Part shown: one piece after another, positions 26,315-34,229 of the stretch
How positions within the stretch are numbered: position 1 is the first letter of the stretch
Layout: every line of letters begins with the position of its first letter
Origin: Actinomycetota bacterium
GTDB lineage: Bacteria; Actinomycetota; Aquicultoria; Subteraquimicrobiales; UBA9087
NCBI GenBank assembly: GCA_030019215.1
Contig: JASEEZ010000005.1
Span: 1-64,000 of the forward strand
DNA length: 64,000 nucleotides
Reading direction: 5' to 3'
Made by a program: the position numbers and the translations under genes
The notes under the pieces: model-generated
Told to the model about the DNA's origin: nothing
The model's input: the letters and a program-made list of their open reading frames with translations, nothing else
Database searches by the model: none

Positions 26315-27991
26315 ATGGTCAGGGTCAAAAAGAGACTAGGGAAAATTCTAATAGAAGCGGGTCTTATCACTGAGGAACAGTTACAGCAAGCCCTGGAGTC
26401 TCAGGATGGTAAGACGCTGGGACGAACCTTGGTCGATCTTGGCTTCATCACCGAGGCAGATATCGCCGCTACACTGGCAAAACAGATGAGTCTCTCCTTT
26501 GTTGATGTAGGAAACTACGAGATCAATCCCAGTGCGGCCACGATCATCTCTGAGGATATGGCGCGACGCTACACCGTTTTGCCCATAGATTTTGAAGAAG
26601 AGAAGCTGGTGGTGGCCATGGCTGATCCAGCTAACATCTTTGCCATCGATGACTTGCGAATTGTTACTGGTTACGATGTCAAGCCGGTAGTGGCGACCGA
26701 GTCCGACTTGCTGGCGGCCATTAACCAGCATTCCAGGGTTGATAGGGCTGTTGAGCAGGTTGTGGAGAGTATTGCCCCGGAGGTCGAAGCTGAAGTTGCG
26801 GTTCCGGAAAAAGAGGAGGTTGAGGAGGCTAGGGAAGCCCCCATCGTCAAGCTGGTCAATTTGATTCTCACCGAGGCCGTCCGCGATAGGGCCAACGATG
26901 TTCACATCGAGCCTCAGGAGAAGGAGTTGAGGATCAGGTATCGAATTGACGGCGTCCTTCACGAGATAATGAGTTCCCCAAAGAAAGTTCAGAATGGGGT
27001 GATCTCTCGAATCAAGATCATGGCCGGAATGGACATCGCCGAGCGTCGTGTTCCTCAGGATGGTCGCTTTAGTCTGACCGTGGACAAGAAGGAGATCGAT
27101 TTTCGGGTGGCGACTCTTCCCGCCATCCACGGAGAGAAGATCGTTCTCCGCCTCCTGGAGAAGGAAAGCATCATGATGGACCTTGATGAGCTGGGTTTGC
27201 TTCAGGAATCTTACGAGAGGTTCAAGAACTCTTTTACCAAACCCTATGGTGCCATTTTGGTCACCGGTCCTACCGGGTGTGGCAAAACGACCACCCTTTA
27301 CGCGGTATTAAATGTGATAAATACGGTGGAGAGAAACCTGATCACCGTCGAGGACCCGGTAGAATACAGATTAACCGGCGTCAATCAGGTGCAGGTGAAT
27401 CCCAAGGCCGGTTTGACCTTTGCCTCGGCTCTCCGTTCTATATTAAGGAACGACCCCGATGTGGTCATGATAGGGGAGATAAGGGATGGGGAGACGGCTT
27501 TGATTGCTATCGAATCGGCCCTCACCGGCCACTTGGTACTCTCCACACTCCACACCAACGATGCTCCTTCGGCTTTAACCAGGCTTACCGAGATGGGATT
27601 GGAGCCATTCCTAACTTCCTCGGCTGTGGATTGCGTGGTAGCTCAGCGGTTGGCCAGGAGATTGTGCAAGGAGTGCAAGGAGTCCTATAGGCCTTCCCCC
27701 GAGATGCTAAAACGGGTTGGTTTCCCCTCCGCCGAAGGCGGGGTGCCCACCCTTTATAAGGCGAAGGGTTGCAAGAAGTGTAACAACACCGGTTATAAGG
27801 GGAGAATCGGCATCTATGAAACCATGATGGTGAGCGAGACCATCGAGCGACTCACTGTGGAGAGGGCGACAACTGAGCAGATAAAAGAGGTGGCCATTGC
27901 TGAGGGCATGAAGACCCTTCGGGAGGATGGTTTTGAGAAGGTGTGTCTTGGGATTACCTCTCTGGAGGAGATATTGAGGGTCATTGTTTGA
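26315..27991 (+). CDS. pilB: Type IV pilus assembly ATPase PilB, first copy
   Basis: A 558-residue hexameric extension ATPase. N-terminal MshEN-type domains (about 1-150), which in relatives bind c-di-GMP, are followed by the GspE/PilB core: Walker A GPTGCGKTTT, Asp box EDPVEYRLTGVNQVQ, Walker B with MIGEIRDGETA, His box TGHLVLSTLHTNDA, and a four-Cys zinc site (CKECKES and CKKCNNTGYKGR). It starts 3 bases after aroE. A micro-palindrome at 27727 inserts one codon relative to the second copy. Functional specialisation of the two copies is unknown. Confidence 0.95.
   Translation: MVRVKKRLGKILIEAGLITEEQLQQALESQDGKTLGRTLVDLGFITEADIAATLAKQMSLSFVDVGNYEINPSAATIISEDMARRYTVLPIDFEEEKLVVAMADPANIFAIDDLRIVTGYDVKPVVATESDLLAAINQHSRVDRAVEQVVESIAPEVEAEVAVPEKEEVEEAREAPIVKLVNLILTEAVRDRANDVHIEPQEKELRIRYRIDGVLHEIMSSPKKVQNGVISRIKIMAGMDIAERRVPQDGRFSLTVDKKEIDFRVATLPAIHGEKIVLRLLEKESIMMDLDELGLLQESYERFKNSFTKPYGAILVTGPTGCGKTTTLYAVLNVINTVERNLITVEDPVEYRLTGVNQVQVNPKAGLTFASALRSILRNDPDVVMIGEIRDGETALIAIESALTGHLVLSTLHTNDAPSALTRLTEMGLEPFLTSSAVDCVVAQRLARRLCKECKESYRPSPEMLKRVGFPSAEGGVPTLYKAKGCKKCNNTGYKGRIGIYETMMVSETIERLTVERATTEQIKEVAIAEGMKTLREDGFEKVCLGITSLEEILRVIV
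27727..27743. repeat. Micro-palindrome inside the first pilB
   Basis: CTCCGCC-GAA-GGCGGGG in frame between the His-box region and the zinc site. The paralogous pilB 1.7 kb downstream lacks it, so this looks like a local insertion or conversion rather than a conserved protein motif. Confidence 0.65.
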
Positions 27992-27999
27992 GGTGGATG

Positions 28000-29667
28000 A
28001 TGGCGATTAAACTCGATGAGCGAATTAAAGATATCTTATTGGATGAAGAGATAGTCACGGCGGAGCAATTGAGTGAGGCCGAGAAGGTTGCGGAGAAGAA
28101 GGACATATCCCTGGTCCAGGTTCTCATCGATAAGGGCTTGATCAACGAAGTTACTTTGGCTTCCGTTCTGGCTAAACAGAGGGGCATTCCCTTTGTCGAC
28201 CTCACCGAATACCAGATCGATGTCAGTGCGGCGGTTACCATCTCTGAGGATATGGCTCGGCGCTACACCGTTTTGCCTCTTAGCTTTGAGGGGAATAAGC
28301 TGGTGGTGGCCATGGCTGATCCAGCTAACATCTTTGCCATCGATGACTTGCGAATCGTTACTGGTTACGATATTAAGCCGGTGGTGACGACCGAGTCCGA
28401 CTTGCTGGCGGTCATCGGTCAGTACTTCAGAGCGGGAGAGGCTGTTGAGGAAGAGATCGAGAAGGCCGCTGAGGGAGAGGTCGCTCTGGAGAAAGTTCGT
28501 GAAGTGGCGGCAGAGGCCCCCATCGTCAAGGTGGTCAATCTGATCATCACCCGCGCTATTCGTGATCGCACCAGCGATATTCATATTGAGCCTCAGGAGA
28601 GGGATTTGAGGGTTAGATATCGAATTGATGGTGTCCTTCATGAGGTTATGCGCTCCCCCAAGCGAATTCAACCGGCTCTTCTCTCCCGCTTTAAGGTTAT
28701 GGCTGGGATGGACATTGCCGAGCACCGAAGGCCTCAGGATGGACATTGCGCTTTGACTGTTGGAGGTAAAGCCTACGATTTCAGGGTGGCGACCCTTCCC
28801 ACGGTCTACGGGGAACGTGTCGTTCTGCGGATTCTGGAAAAGGAGAGTATCCTTTTTAAACTGGAGGATCTGGGGTTTTTGCCTGAGAGCCTGGAGAGAT
28901 TCAAGACCTCCTTTACCAAACCATATGGGGCGATTTTGATAACGGGACCGACGGGAAGCGGTAAGTCTACGACTCTATATGCCACGCTTAACGTGTTGAA
29001 TGTAGCAGAGAAAAACATTGTTACCATTGAGGATCCGGTGGAATATAGGTTGCCCGGGATAAATCAGATTCAGATCAATCCCAAAGCCGGTTTGACTTTT
29101 GCCAGGGGCCTTCGATCGATATTGAGGGCCGCACCCGACATCATCATGGTTGGAGAGATAAGGGATAGGGAGACGGCCCAGATCGCCATCGAGGCTGCTC
29201 TCACGGGGCATCTCGTTTTCAGCACCCTTCACACAAACGATGCCCCGGGTGCCATAACGAGGTTGACTGAGATGGGAATTCCTCCTTTTCTAACAGCATC
29301 GGCTGTGGATTGTGTTCAAGCTCAGCGGCTGGCCAGGAGATTGTGCAGGGAATGCAAGGAGTCCTATGAGCCCACCCCCGAAATGCTGGAGCAGGTCGGA
29401 TTTTCCCCCGATGACAAGGTGCCCACCCTTTATAAAGCGAAGGGCTGTAAGAAGTGCAACAACACCGGCTACAAGGGAAGAATCGGCATCTATGAAATCA
29501 TGATGGTGAGCGAGACCATTGAACGACTCACTGTGGAAAGGGCGACGGCCGAGCAGATAAAAGAGGTGGCCATTGCTGAGGGCATGAAGACCCTTCGGGA
29601 GGATGGTCTTGAGAAGGTGCGTCTTGGGATCACTTCCCTGGAGGAGATATTGAGGGTTGTGGTTTAA
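28000..29667 (+). CDS. pilB: Type IV pilus assembly ATPase PilB, second copy
   Basis: A 555-residue paralogue of the preceding gene with the same architecture: MshEN-type N-terminus, Walker A GPTGSGKSTT, Asp box EDPVEYRLPGINQIQ, MVGEIRDRETA, HLVFSTLHTNDA and the zinc site CRECKES/CKKCNNTGYKGR. I chose the ATG at 28000 (GAGG 6 bases upstream); 27997 is equally possible. Blocks of near-identical DNA shared with the first copy alternate with diverged blocks. The stop codon lies at the edge of a MITE-like element. Confidence 0.94.
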   Translation: MAIKLDERIKDILLDEEIVTAEQLSEAEKVAEKKDISLVQVLIDKGLINEVTLASVLAKQRGIPFVDLTEYQIDVSAAVTISEDMARRYTVLPLSFEGNKLVVAMADPANIFAIDDLRIVTGYDIKPVVTTESDLLAVIGQYFRAGEAVEEEIEKAAEGEVALEKVREVAAEAPIVKVVNLIITRAIRDRTSDIHIEPQERDLRVRYRIDGVLHEVMRSPKRIQPALLSRFKVMAGMDIAEHRRPQDGHCALTVGGKAYDFRVATLPTVYGERVVLRILEKESILFKLEDLGFLPESLERFKTSFTKPYGAILITGPTGSGKSTTLYATLNVLNVAEKNIVTIEDPVEYRLPGINQIQINPKAGLTFARGLRSILRAAPDIIMVGEIRDRETAQIAIEAALTGHLVFSTLHTNDAPGAITRLTEMGIPPFLTASAVDCVQAQRLARRLCRECKESYEPTPEMLEQVGFSPDDKVPTLYKAKGCKKCNNTGYKGRIGIYEIMMVSETIERLTVERATAEQIKEVAIAEGMKTLREDGLEKVRLGITSLEEILRVVV

Positions 29668-29817
29668 TACCGTTACAACTTTTAGATAGAATCCTTTATC
29701 AACCAACCTGAATCTGTTAGCTGATAAGCAAAAGGCTTGTCCTGAGCTTGTTGAAGGAAAAAAGGTGTTACCCCGCCGATGGCGGGGTGGCATAAGAAAT
29801 AGTTGTAACGGCACTAG
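29665..29817. mobile_element. MITE-like element, family C copy 1
   Basis: Terminal inverted repeats TACCGTTACAACT (left) and AGTTGTAACGGCA (right) with CTAG outside the right end. The interior contains a GTCCTGAGCTTGTTGAAGGA REP-like word and a CCCCGCC-GAT-GGCGGGG micro-palindrome (29770-29788). No transposase. It begins at the stop codon of the second pilB. The left flank is TTAA, so no clean target duplication is visible at this copy. Confidence 0.7.
29770..29788. repeat. Micro-palindrome within the MITE-like element
   Basis: ACCCCGCC-GAT-GGCGGGGT, a perfect inverted repeat with 8-base arms. Same set as the in-gene copies in the MBL-fold gene, aspS and pilB. Confidence 0.65.
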
Positions 29818-29851
29818 TTTTTGGGAATGATCTCGAAAAGGAGGGGGAAAG

Positions 29852-30913
29852 TTGTCTGCTTTGAATGATCTATTGATGGAAGCATTTGAGAAGGGAGCCT
29901 CCGATTTACATCTAACGGTGGGGGTTCCTCCCACCATAAGAGTTCACGGGGTTTTAGTTCATCTCGATCACCCTGTTTTGGCCCAGGAGGATACGAAGGG
30001 GCTTGTTTACAGTATTCTCAACGATGAACAGAGAGAGCGCCTTGAGAAGAATTGGGAGTTGGATTTCTCTTATTCTCTTCCTGGTAAGGCACGCTTTAGG
30101 GTGAATATCTATTTTCAAAGGGGAAGCTGTGCTGCCGCCTTCCGTTTAATCCCCGCGGAGATAAGGGGATTGGAGGAGTTGGGTCTTCCTTTGGCCCTCG
30201 AGGGTTTAGCTAAGAGACCGAGGGGTTTCGTTCTGGTCACGGGACCCACGGGTAGTGGGAAGACTACCACCCTAGCCTCTCTCATCGATATAATTAATGA
30301 AACTCAGGAGGTGCACATAATTACGATAGAGGACCCGATCGAATACCTGCACCAGCATAAAAAGGCTATTGTTAATCAGAGGGAGGTTGGATCCGATACT
30401 AAGGCATTTGCCAGCGCCTTAAAATATGTGCTCAGACAGGACCCCGATGTCATCTTGATTGGTGAGATGCGGGACCTCGAGACCATCTCTGTGGCCTTGA
30501 CTGCGGCCGAGACGGGACACCTCGTCTTTGCTACCCTCCATACTCAAGATTCCCCGCAGACCATCGATCGAATCATCGATGTCTTTCCCCCTCATCAACA
30601 ACAACAGGTGCGAATTCAGTTGGCCGGCACGCTTCAGGGTATAATCTCTCAACAGCTTCTCCCCACGAGCGATGGGAAGGGGAGGATAGTCGCCGTTGAG
30701 GTTCTCACACCCACCCCGGCTGTTCGGAACATGATCAGGGAAGCCAAGACACACCAGATCTACAATGCCATTCAAACTGGACAGAAGTATGGCATGCAGA
30801 CGATGGATCAAGCCCTGGCCGGTCTTTATAGAAGGGGAAAGATAACCTATGAGATAGCCCTGGAAAGAGCGATAGATCCTCAGGATTTGAGGCAGCTCTT
30901 GGGCAAAGCATGA
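29852..30913 (+). CDS. pilT: Type IV pilus retraction ATPase PilT
   Basis: A 353-residue retraction motor. It has the PAS-like N-terminal domain (GASDLHLTVGVPPTIR), Walker A GPTGSGKTTT, Asp box EDPIEYLHQHKKAIVNQREVG, Walker B IGEMRDLETI, His box TGHLVFATLHTQD, and the PilT-specific C-terminal AVRNMIREAKTHQI, which separates it from PilB. The start is TTG with AAGGAGGGGG 4 bases upstream. PilT implies twitching or DNA-uptake capability. Confidence 0.96.
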   Translation: MSALNDLLMEAFEKGASDLHLTVGVPPTIRVHGVLVHLDHPVLAQEDTKGLVYSILNDEQRERLEKNWELDFSYSLPGKARFRVNIYFQRGSCAAAFRLIPAEIRGLEELGLPLALEGLAKRPRGFVLVTGPTGSGKTTTLASLIDIINETQEVHIITIEDPIEYLHQHKKAIVNQREVGSDTKAFASALKYVLRQDPDVILIGEMRDLETISVALTAAETGHLVFATLHTQDSPQTIDRIIDVFPPHQQQQVRIQLAGTLQGIISQQLLPTSDGKGRIVAVEVLTPTPAVRNMIREAKTHQIYNAIQTGQKYGMQTMDQALAGLYRRGKITYEIALERAIDPQDLRQLLGKA

Positions 30914-31110
30914 TGAGTTGACAGTTCACAGTTGACAGAGAGCAGAAATTAGGAATTAGCATAGAGTGGAGAGCCCCGCATCTTGCGGGGTAAACTCCGA
31001 GCACAGAGCGTAGAGACAAAAGATTTTTCTCTAAGCTCTAAGCTCCGAGCTCTAAGCTGACAGACGAATTTCGAATAACGAATAGCTGCATCTGACGGCT
31101 GACAGAATTA
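30914..31110. repeat. Short-word repeat tract before pilC
   Basis: Words such as GTTGACAGTTCACAGTTGAC, GAGCACAGAGCGTAGAG, and CTCTAAGCTCTAAGCTCCG, then GAATTTCGAATAACGAATAG. A CCCCGCA-TCT-TGCGGGG micro-palindrome lies at 30974-30990. The CTAAGCTCTAAGCTCCGAGC section is nearly repeated at 50875-50945. Confidence 0.65.
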
Positions 31111-31122
31111 GGAAAGAAGGAA

Positions 31123-31164
31123 TTTCGCCTCTTGGGTCGAAGCAATTAACTTCAGGTGGCGAAG
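31123..31164 (+). promoter_or_regulatory. Stem-loop in the pilC leader
   Basis: TTCGCC (31124-31129) pairs with GGCGAA (31158-31163) and GAAG (31139-31142) with CTTC (31150-31153), giving a two-part stem with an internal loop about 60 bases before pilC. It does not match a riboswitch class I know. Confidence 0.35.
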
Positions 31165-31226
31165 GTATGGAGAGAAAAATTGTCGGTGAACTGCCACTCA
31201 TCGATTGAATCGAGGATGTGATTAAA

Positions 31227-32444
31227 TTGGCGGTCACTTTTACTTACAAGGTGAGAGACAGACAGGGCAAAATCATCACGGGCTCCATCGAGGCTGATAG
31301 CCAGACAACCGTTGTTACCAAGTTGCGTCAGATGGGTTACATCGTTGTGGGTATCGCCGAGAAGGCGGAGATAGCTCGCGGAGCCGGTTTAAGCTTCAAG
31401 GGTTTGAAGAGAATAAAATCCAAGGATCTGACCATCTTCAGCCGGCAGTTTTCCACGATGATAAACTCGGGCCTCTCCATCACCAAGTGCCTGGGAATTC
31501 TGGCCGAGCAGACGGAAAACCCCAAATTGGCTGATGTCGTTGGCGAGTTGCAACGGGATGTAGAGGGTGGCAAAGCACTCTCTGAGGCTCTGGCAAAATA
31601 CCCTAAAGTGTTCCCACCCATATTTACAAATATGGTTAGGGCCGGAGAGACCGGTGGTGTCCTAGATGAGGTGCTTGCCAGGGTAGCCGAGCATTTCGAG
31701 AAGGAAGGGGCTTTGAAAGGTAGGATCAAATCGGCTATGGCTTACCCCACGGCCATGTTTTGCTTTTGCATGCTCATCATCTTCGTTATGATTACCTTCA
31801 TCGTTCCCATGTTTGTGAGGATGTTTGCCACCCTGGGGGGAACACTCCCCCTGCCCACGCAGATCCTCCTCTCCATAAGCAACTTCATTCGCGGTTTCTG
31901 GTATGTGATCCTGGCGACGATAGTTGGGTTGGGCTATGGTTATCGTCGCTTTGTGGCCACCGACTTTGGGCGGCTCCGGGTTGACAGGCTGAAGCTGAGG
32001 TTGCCTGTCTTTGGTACCCTTGCCCGAAAGCTCTCCATAGCCAGATTCAGTCGCACCCTGGGAACTTTGATCTCCAGCGGCGTGCCCATTCTGCAGGCGC
32101 TGGATATTGTCGGTGACACCGCTGGCAATGCCGTCGTGTCCAATGCGGTGAGGCAGACTCGATCCAGCATCAAGGAGGGGGAGACCATAGCCAGACCATT
32201 GGGGGAAAGCGAGGTATTTCCCCCAATGGTTGTTCAGATGATCGCCGTGGGCGAGGAAACGGGGGCTCTCGATGGAATGTTGCAGAAGATAGCCGATTTC
32301 TATGAGGAAGAGGTGTCGGCCACGGTGGATGCTCTGACCTCCTTGATTGAGCCCCTGATGATAGCGTTTATGGGGGTTGTTGTTGGAGGGATGATCGTAG
32401 CACTGTATATGCCGATGTTCAGCGTCATCACCTTGATTAAATAA
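31227..32444 (+). CDS. pilC: Type IV pilus inner-membrane platform protein PilC
   Basis: A 405-residue GspF/PilC-family platform protein. It has two GspF domains (about 65-190 and 265-390), each with FSRQFSTMINSG or FSRTLGTLISSG and MVRAGETGGVLDE or MIAVGEETGALDGM, and membrane helices near 165-190, 215-235 and 375-400. The N-terminus AVTFTYKVRDRQGKIITG matches family register from the TTG at 31227; a GTG at 31218 is only 2 bases from GAGG and is less likely. The pilin promoter lies immediately after its stop. Confidence 0.94.
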   Translation: MAVTFTYKVRDRQGKIITGSIEADSQTTVVTKLRQMGYIVVGIAEKAEIARGAGLSFKGLKRIKSKDLTIFSRQFSTMINSGLSITKCLGILAEQTENPKLADVVGELQRDVEGGKALSEALAKYPKVFPPIFTNMVRAGETGGVLDEVLARVAEHFEKEGALKGRIKSAMAYPTAMFCFCMLIIFVMITFIVPMFVRMFATLGGTLPLPTQILLSISNFIRGFWYVILATIVGLGYGYRRFVATDFGRLRVDRLKLRLPVFGTLARKLSIARFSRTLGTLISSGVPILQALDIVGDTAGNAVVSNAVRQTRSSIKEGETIARPLGESEVFPPMVVQMIAVGEETGALDGMLQKIADFYEEEVSATVDALTSLIEPLMIAFMGVVVGGMIVALYMPMFSVITLIK

Positions 32445-32449
32445 GTTGT

Positions 32450-32477
32450 TAAAGTTTTTCTCGGGGCGTGCCGATAT
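32450..32477 (+). promoter_or_regulatory. Sigma-28-type promoter of the riboswitch-pilin unit
   Basis: TAAAGTTT (32450-32457), 12 bases, GCCGATAT (32470-32477): both boxes match the FliA/SigD-type consensus perfectly apart from spacing one base longer than the E. coli form. The predicted start near 32484 lies just before the c-di-GMP aptamer, as expected for a real riboswitch transcript. Confidence 0.7.
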
Positions 32478-32502
32478 AAAAAGCGGAATGGTATTTTGAC
32501 AA

Positions 32503-32590
32503 AAAGAGAAGGGCAAACCCACCGTGAGGTGGGGGCGCAAAGCTGCGGGCCCCGCAGGATGCGGGGTAGCTGGGCTGCCTCAGATTTTAC
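32503..32590 (+). promoter_or_regulatory. Cyclic di-GMP-I (GEMM) riboswitch
   Basis: Signature parts in order: GGGCAAACC (32511-32519), a P2 hairpin CCACC-GTGA-GGTGG with a GNRA tetraloop, GGCGCAAAGC (32534-32543), a P3 arm whose stem is CCCCGCA-GGA-TGCGGGG, and GGTAGCTGGGCTGCC closing the fold. This is the class I c-di-GMP aptamer pattern, including the conserved CAAACC and GCAAAGC joining segments. It is followed at once by a terminator hairpin and then by the major pilin. Not tested with a covariance model. Confidence 0.9.
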
Positions 32591-32607
32591 CCAGATTTCT
32601 TAAGTGG

Positions 32608-32662
32608 AAAGGAAAAGCAAGCCCCGCAGCTCAATATACAATTCGGCTTGTTTTTTCCTTTT
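32608..32662 (+). terminator. Riboswitch expression platform terminator
   Basis: A long hairpin pairs AAAGGAAAAGCAAGCC (from 32608) with GGCTTGTTTTTTCCTTT (to about 32661); the 3' arm itself carries the T6 run. It lies about 20 bases after the c-di-GMP aptamer and before the pilin, so ligand binding probably changes read-through. Whether c-di-GMP turns the pilin on or off cannot be read directly. Confidence 0.75.
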
Positions 32663-32679
32663 CAAAGAAGGAGGTGGGC

Positions 32680-32742
32680 GTGAGACATAGAATATTTAAA
32701 AAAACACGGGAAGGAGGTGAAGAAAAGTGTTTAAGCTTTTAA
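32680..32742 (+). CDS. Possible 20-codon leader ORF overlapping the pilin start
   Basis: GTG at 32680 stands 3 bases after AAGGAGGTG, a near-full anti-SD match, and reads 20 basic codons (VRHRIFKKTREGGEEKC then three more) ending 13 bases inside the pilin gene in another frame. Its own codons contain the pilin SD. This could couple ribosome entry to pilin translation. There is no homology evidence for the peptide itself. Confidence 0.4.
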   Translation: MRHRIFKKTREGGEEKCLSF

Positions 32743-33083
32743 AGAGAGAAAAGGGCTTTACACTCGTTGAACTCATGGTCGTTGCATTGATAATCGGTAT
32801 ATTGGTCGGTATAGCCGTGCCCGTGTTTAACGTCGCCCGAGCGACCGCTCAGAAGAGGACCTGTCAGGCGAACCTGAGGACGATTGACGGGGCGATAACG
32901 ACCTACAATGCCACCGAGGAGACCTATCCTCCTGCTGGCGAGATTGGTAGCGGTCATGTGCTGATAACGCAGCATTATCTCAAGACGGTACCCAAGTGCC
33001 CATCGACAGCTACCAACAATCAGTATACTGTCGTGGCGGGCGATCCATCCTACGCCACATGTCCAAATGGTCACACGTATTGA
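32727..33083 (+). CDS. pilA: Major type IV pilin (prepilin)
   Basis: A 118-residue prepilin. A short basic leader ends in EKG, cleaved before FTLVELMVVALIIGILVG, with Glu at position +5 and a hydrophobic helix of typical length, then a small globular domain with three Cys (RTCQANL, PKCPS, ATCPNG); two lie near the C-terminus and may form a disulfide. The GTG start is 6 bases after AAGGAGGTGA. It is a single-gene unit between the riboswitch and a strong terminator, as expected for the abundant subunit. Confidence 0.92.
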   Translation: MFKLLKREKGFTLVELMVVALIIGILVGIAVPVFNVARATAQKRTCQANLRTIDGAITTYNATEETYPPAGEIGSGHVLITQHYLKTVPKCPSTATNNQYTVVAGDPSYATCPNGHTY

Positions 33084-33097
33084 TGCTTGGGTGGGTT

Positions 33098-33130
33098 AAA
33101 AGCCCCCCGACACGTCGGGGGGCTTTTTTT
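33098..33130 (+). terminator. Intrinsic terminator after the major pilin
   Basis: Perfect 13-base arms AAAAGCCCCCCGA and TCGGGGGGCTTTT around a CACG loop, followed by further T residues. This is the strongest terminator hairpin in the window, and it isolates the pilin transcript. Confidence 0.93.
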
Positions 33131-33164
33131 CATTCGACATCCGTCATCGGACAAGGGTAAATCG

Positions 33165-33355
33165 CATAGAAGGGTTCGAGGATTCAAGGATTCAAGCCGT
33201 ATAGCTTTCTAAGATTTTCATCCTTCAACTCCGTTCAGGATCACCTTGAGCCTGTCGAAAGGTGAGCTCAGTCGAAGCCTCGAAAGGTCACTTGACCTCT
33301 CGACTCCTGGACCCCTTGAATCCTAAAATAAAGTTTTCTTTGCGCTTTGCTCACT
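33165..33355. repeat. Inverted repeat plus REP-like words before pilD
   Basis: The left arm GGGTTCGAGGATTCAAGG and right arm CCCCTTGAATCCT enclose a section with TTGAGCCTGTCGAAAGG and AGCTCAGTCGAAGCCTCGAA words, a REP-like vocabulary (gap word TGAGCTTGTTGAAGG also at 29740). The unit ends AAAGTTTTCTTTGCGCTTTG like the repeat at 11735. A TATAAT lies just after it at 33374 and may serve pilD. Confidence 0.55.
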
Positions 33356-33402
33356 ATTTTTGGAGAAGAGCTATATAATCCAACCAAAGAGAGCAGTGAT
33401 TA

Positions 33403-34188
33403 GTGGCAACTGTAGCGGTATCAATTATCCTTTTCATATTCGGTCTGGCGGTCGGCAGTTTCTTGAACGTCTGCATCTGGCGTCTGCCGCGGGGAGAGTC
33501 CATTATCTCCCCGGTCTCCCACTGCCCTCATTGCGGCCGGCCTATTCGAGTCAGGGATAACATTCCACTGCTCAGCTACCTGATGTTGAAGGGGAGGTGT
33601 CGCTATTGCGGGGGTAGAATCTCCCCCCAATATTTTCTAGTTGAGCTGGCAACCGCGGTTTTATTCGTCCTTGTCTTTCTGAAGCACGGCTTGAGTTGGA
33701 ATCTGGTTTCCTCCCTTTTCTTTGTCTCCGTCCTTCTTTTGGTGGCCGCGATCGATCTGAAGCACCAGATCATCCCAAATAAGGTGATTCTGCCGGCCAT
33801 GGCGGTTCAATTCATCTTGATACTCTCTCCCCCTATCTATCACAATGAGCTGAAGGGAGCGATTCCCTATCTGGCCGGCTTTTTCATCGGTGGCGGTATT
33901 CTTTTATTTGCTGCCTTGGTTTCTCCCCTTATCTTTGGAAAGGAGGGGATGGGGGGCGGAGATATAAAGCTTGGAGCTTTTATCGGCCTGACCTTGGGCT
34001 GGCACATCCTTGTTGCTCTCTTCGTGGGCTTTCTGACTGGGGCCCTGGTTGGCCTCACGCTCATCGCCTTGAAACGCAAGACCCGAAAGGATCTTATCCC
34101 TTTCGGGCCATCCCTCTCTCTTGGAGGGCTGGCGGCGCTGTTTCTAGGTCCTCAGATTTTCTCATTCTACCTCGGTTTATTGCCTTAA
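33403..34188 (+). CDS. pilD: Prepilin peptidase/N-methyltransferase PilD
   Basis: A 261-residue polytopic membrane aspartic protease that cleaves and methylates prepilins. The N-terminal methylase-type domain has two CxxC pairs (CPHCGRPIRVRDNIPLLSYL and CRYCGG). The protease Asp residues sit in AAIDLKHQIIPN and in the GxGD-type GGGDIKLGAFIG. About eight helices are predicted. The start is GTG with a weak SD. Its substrates are presumably the pilin and pseudopilins around it. Confidence 0.95.
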   Translation: MATVAVSIILFIFGLAVGSFLNVCIWRLPRGESIISPVSHCPHCGRPIRVRDNIPLLSYLMLKGRCRYCGGRISPQYFLVELATAVLFVLVFLKHGLSWNLVSSLFFVSVLLLVAAIDLKHQIIPNKVILPAMAVQFILILSPPIYHNELKGAIPYLAGFFIGGGILLFAALVSPLIFGKEGMGGGDIKLGAFIGLTLGWHILVALFVGFLTGALVGLTLIALKRKTRKDLIPFGPSLSLGGLAALFLGPQIFSFYLGLLP

Positions 34189-34229
34189 ATTTAATTTACC
34201 GGTCTTTTGGGTGATGGTAAAATAAGGAT

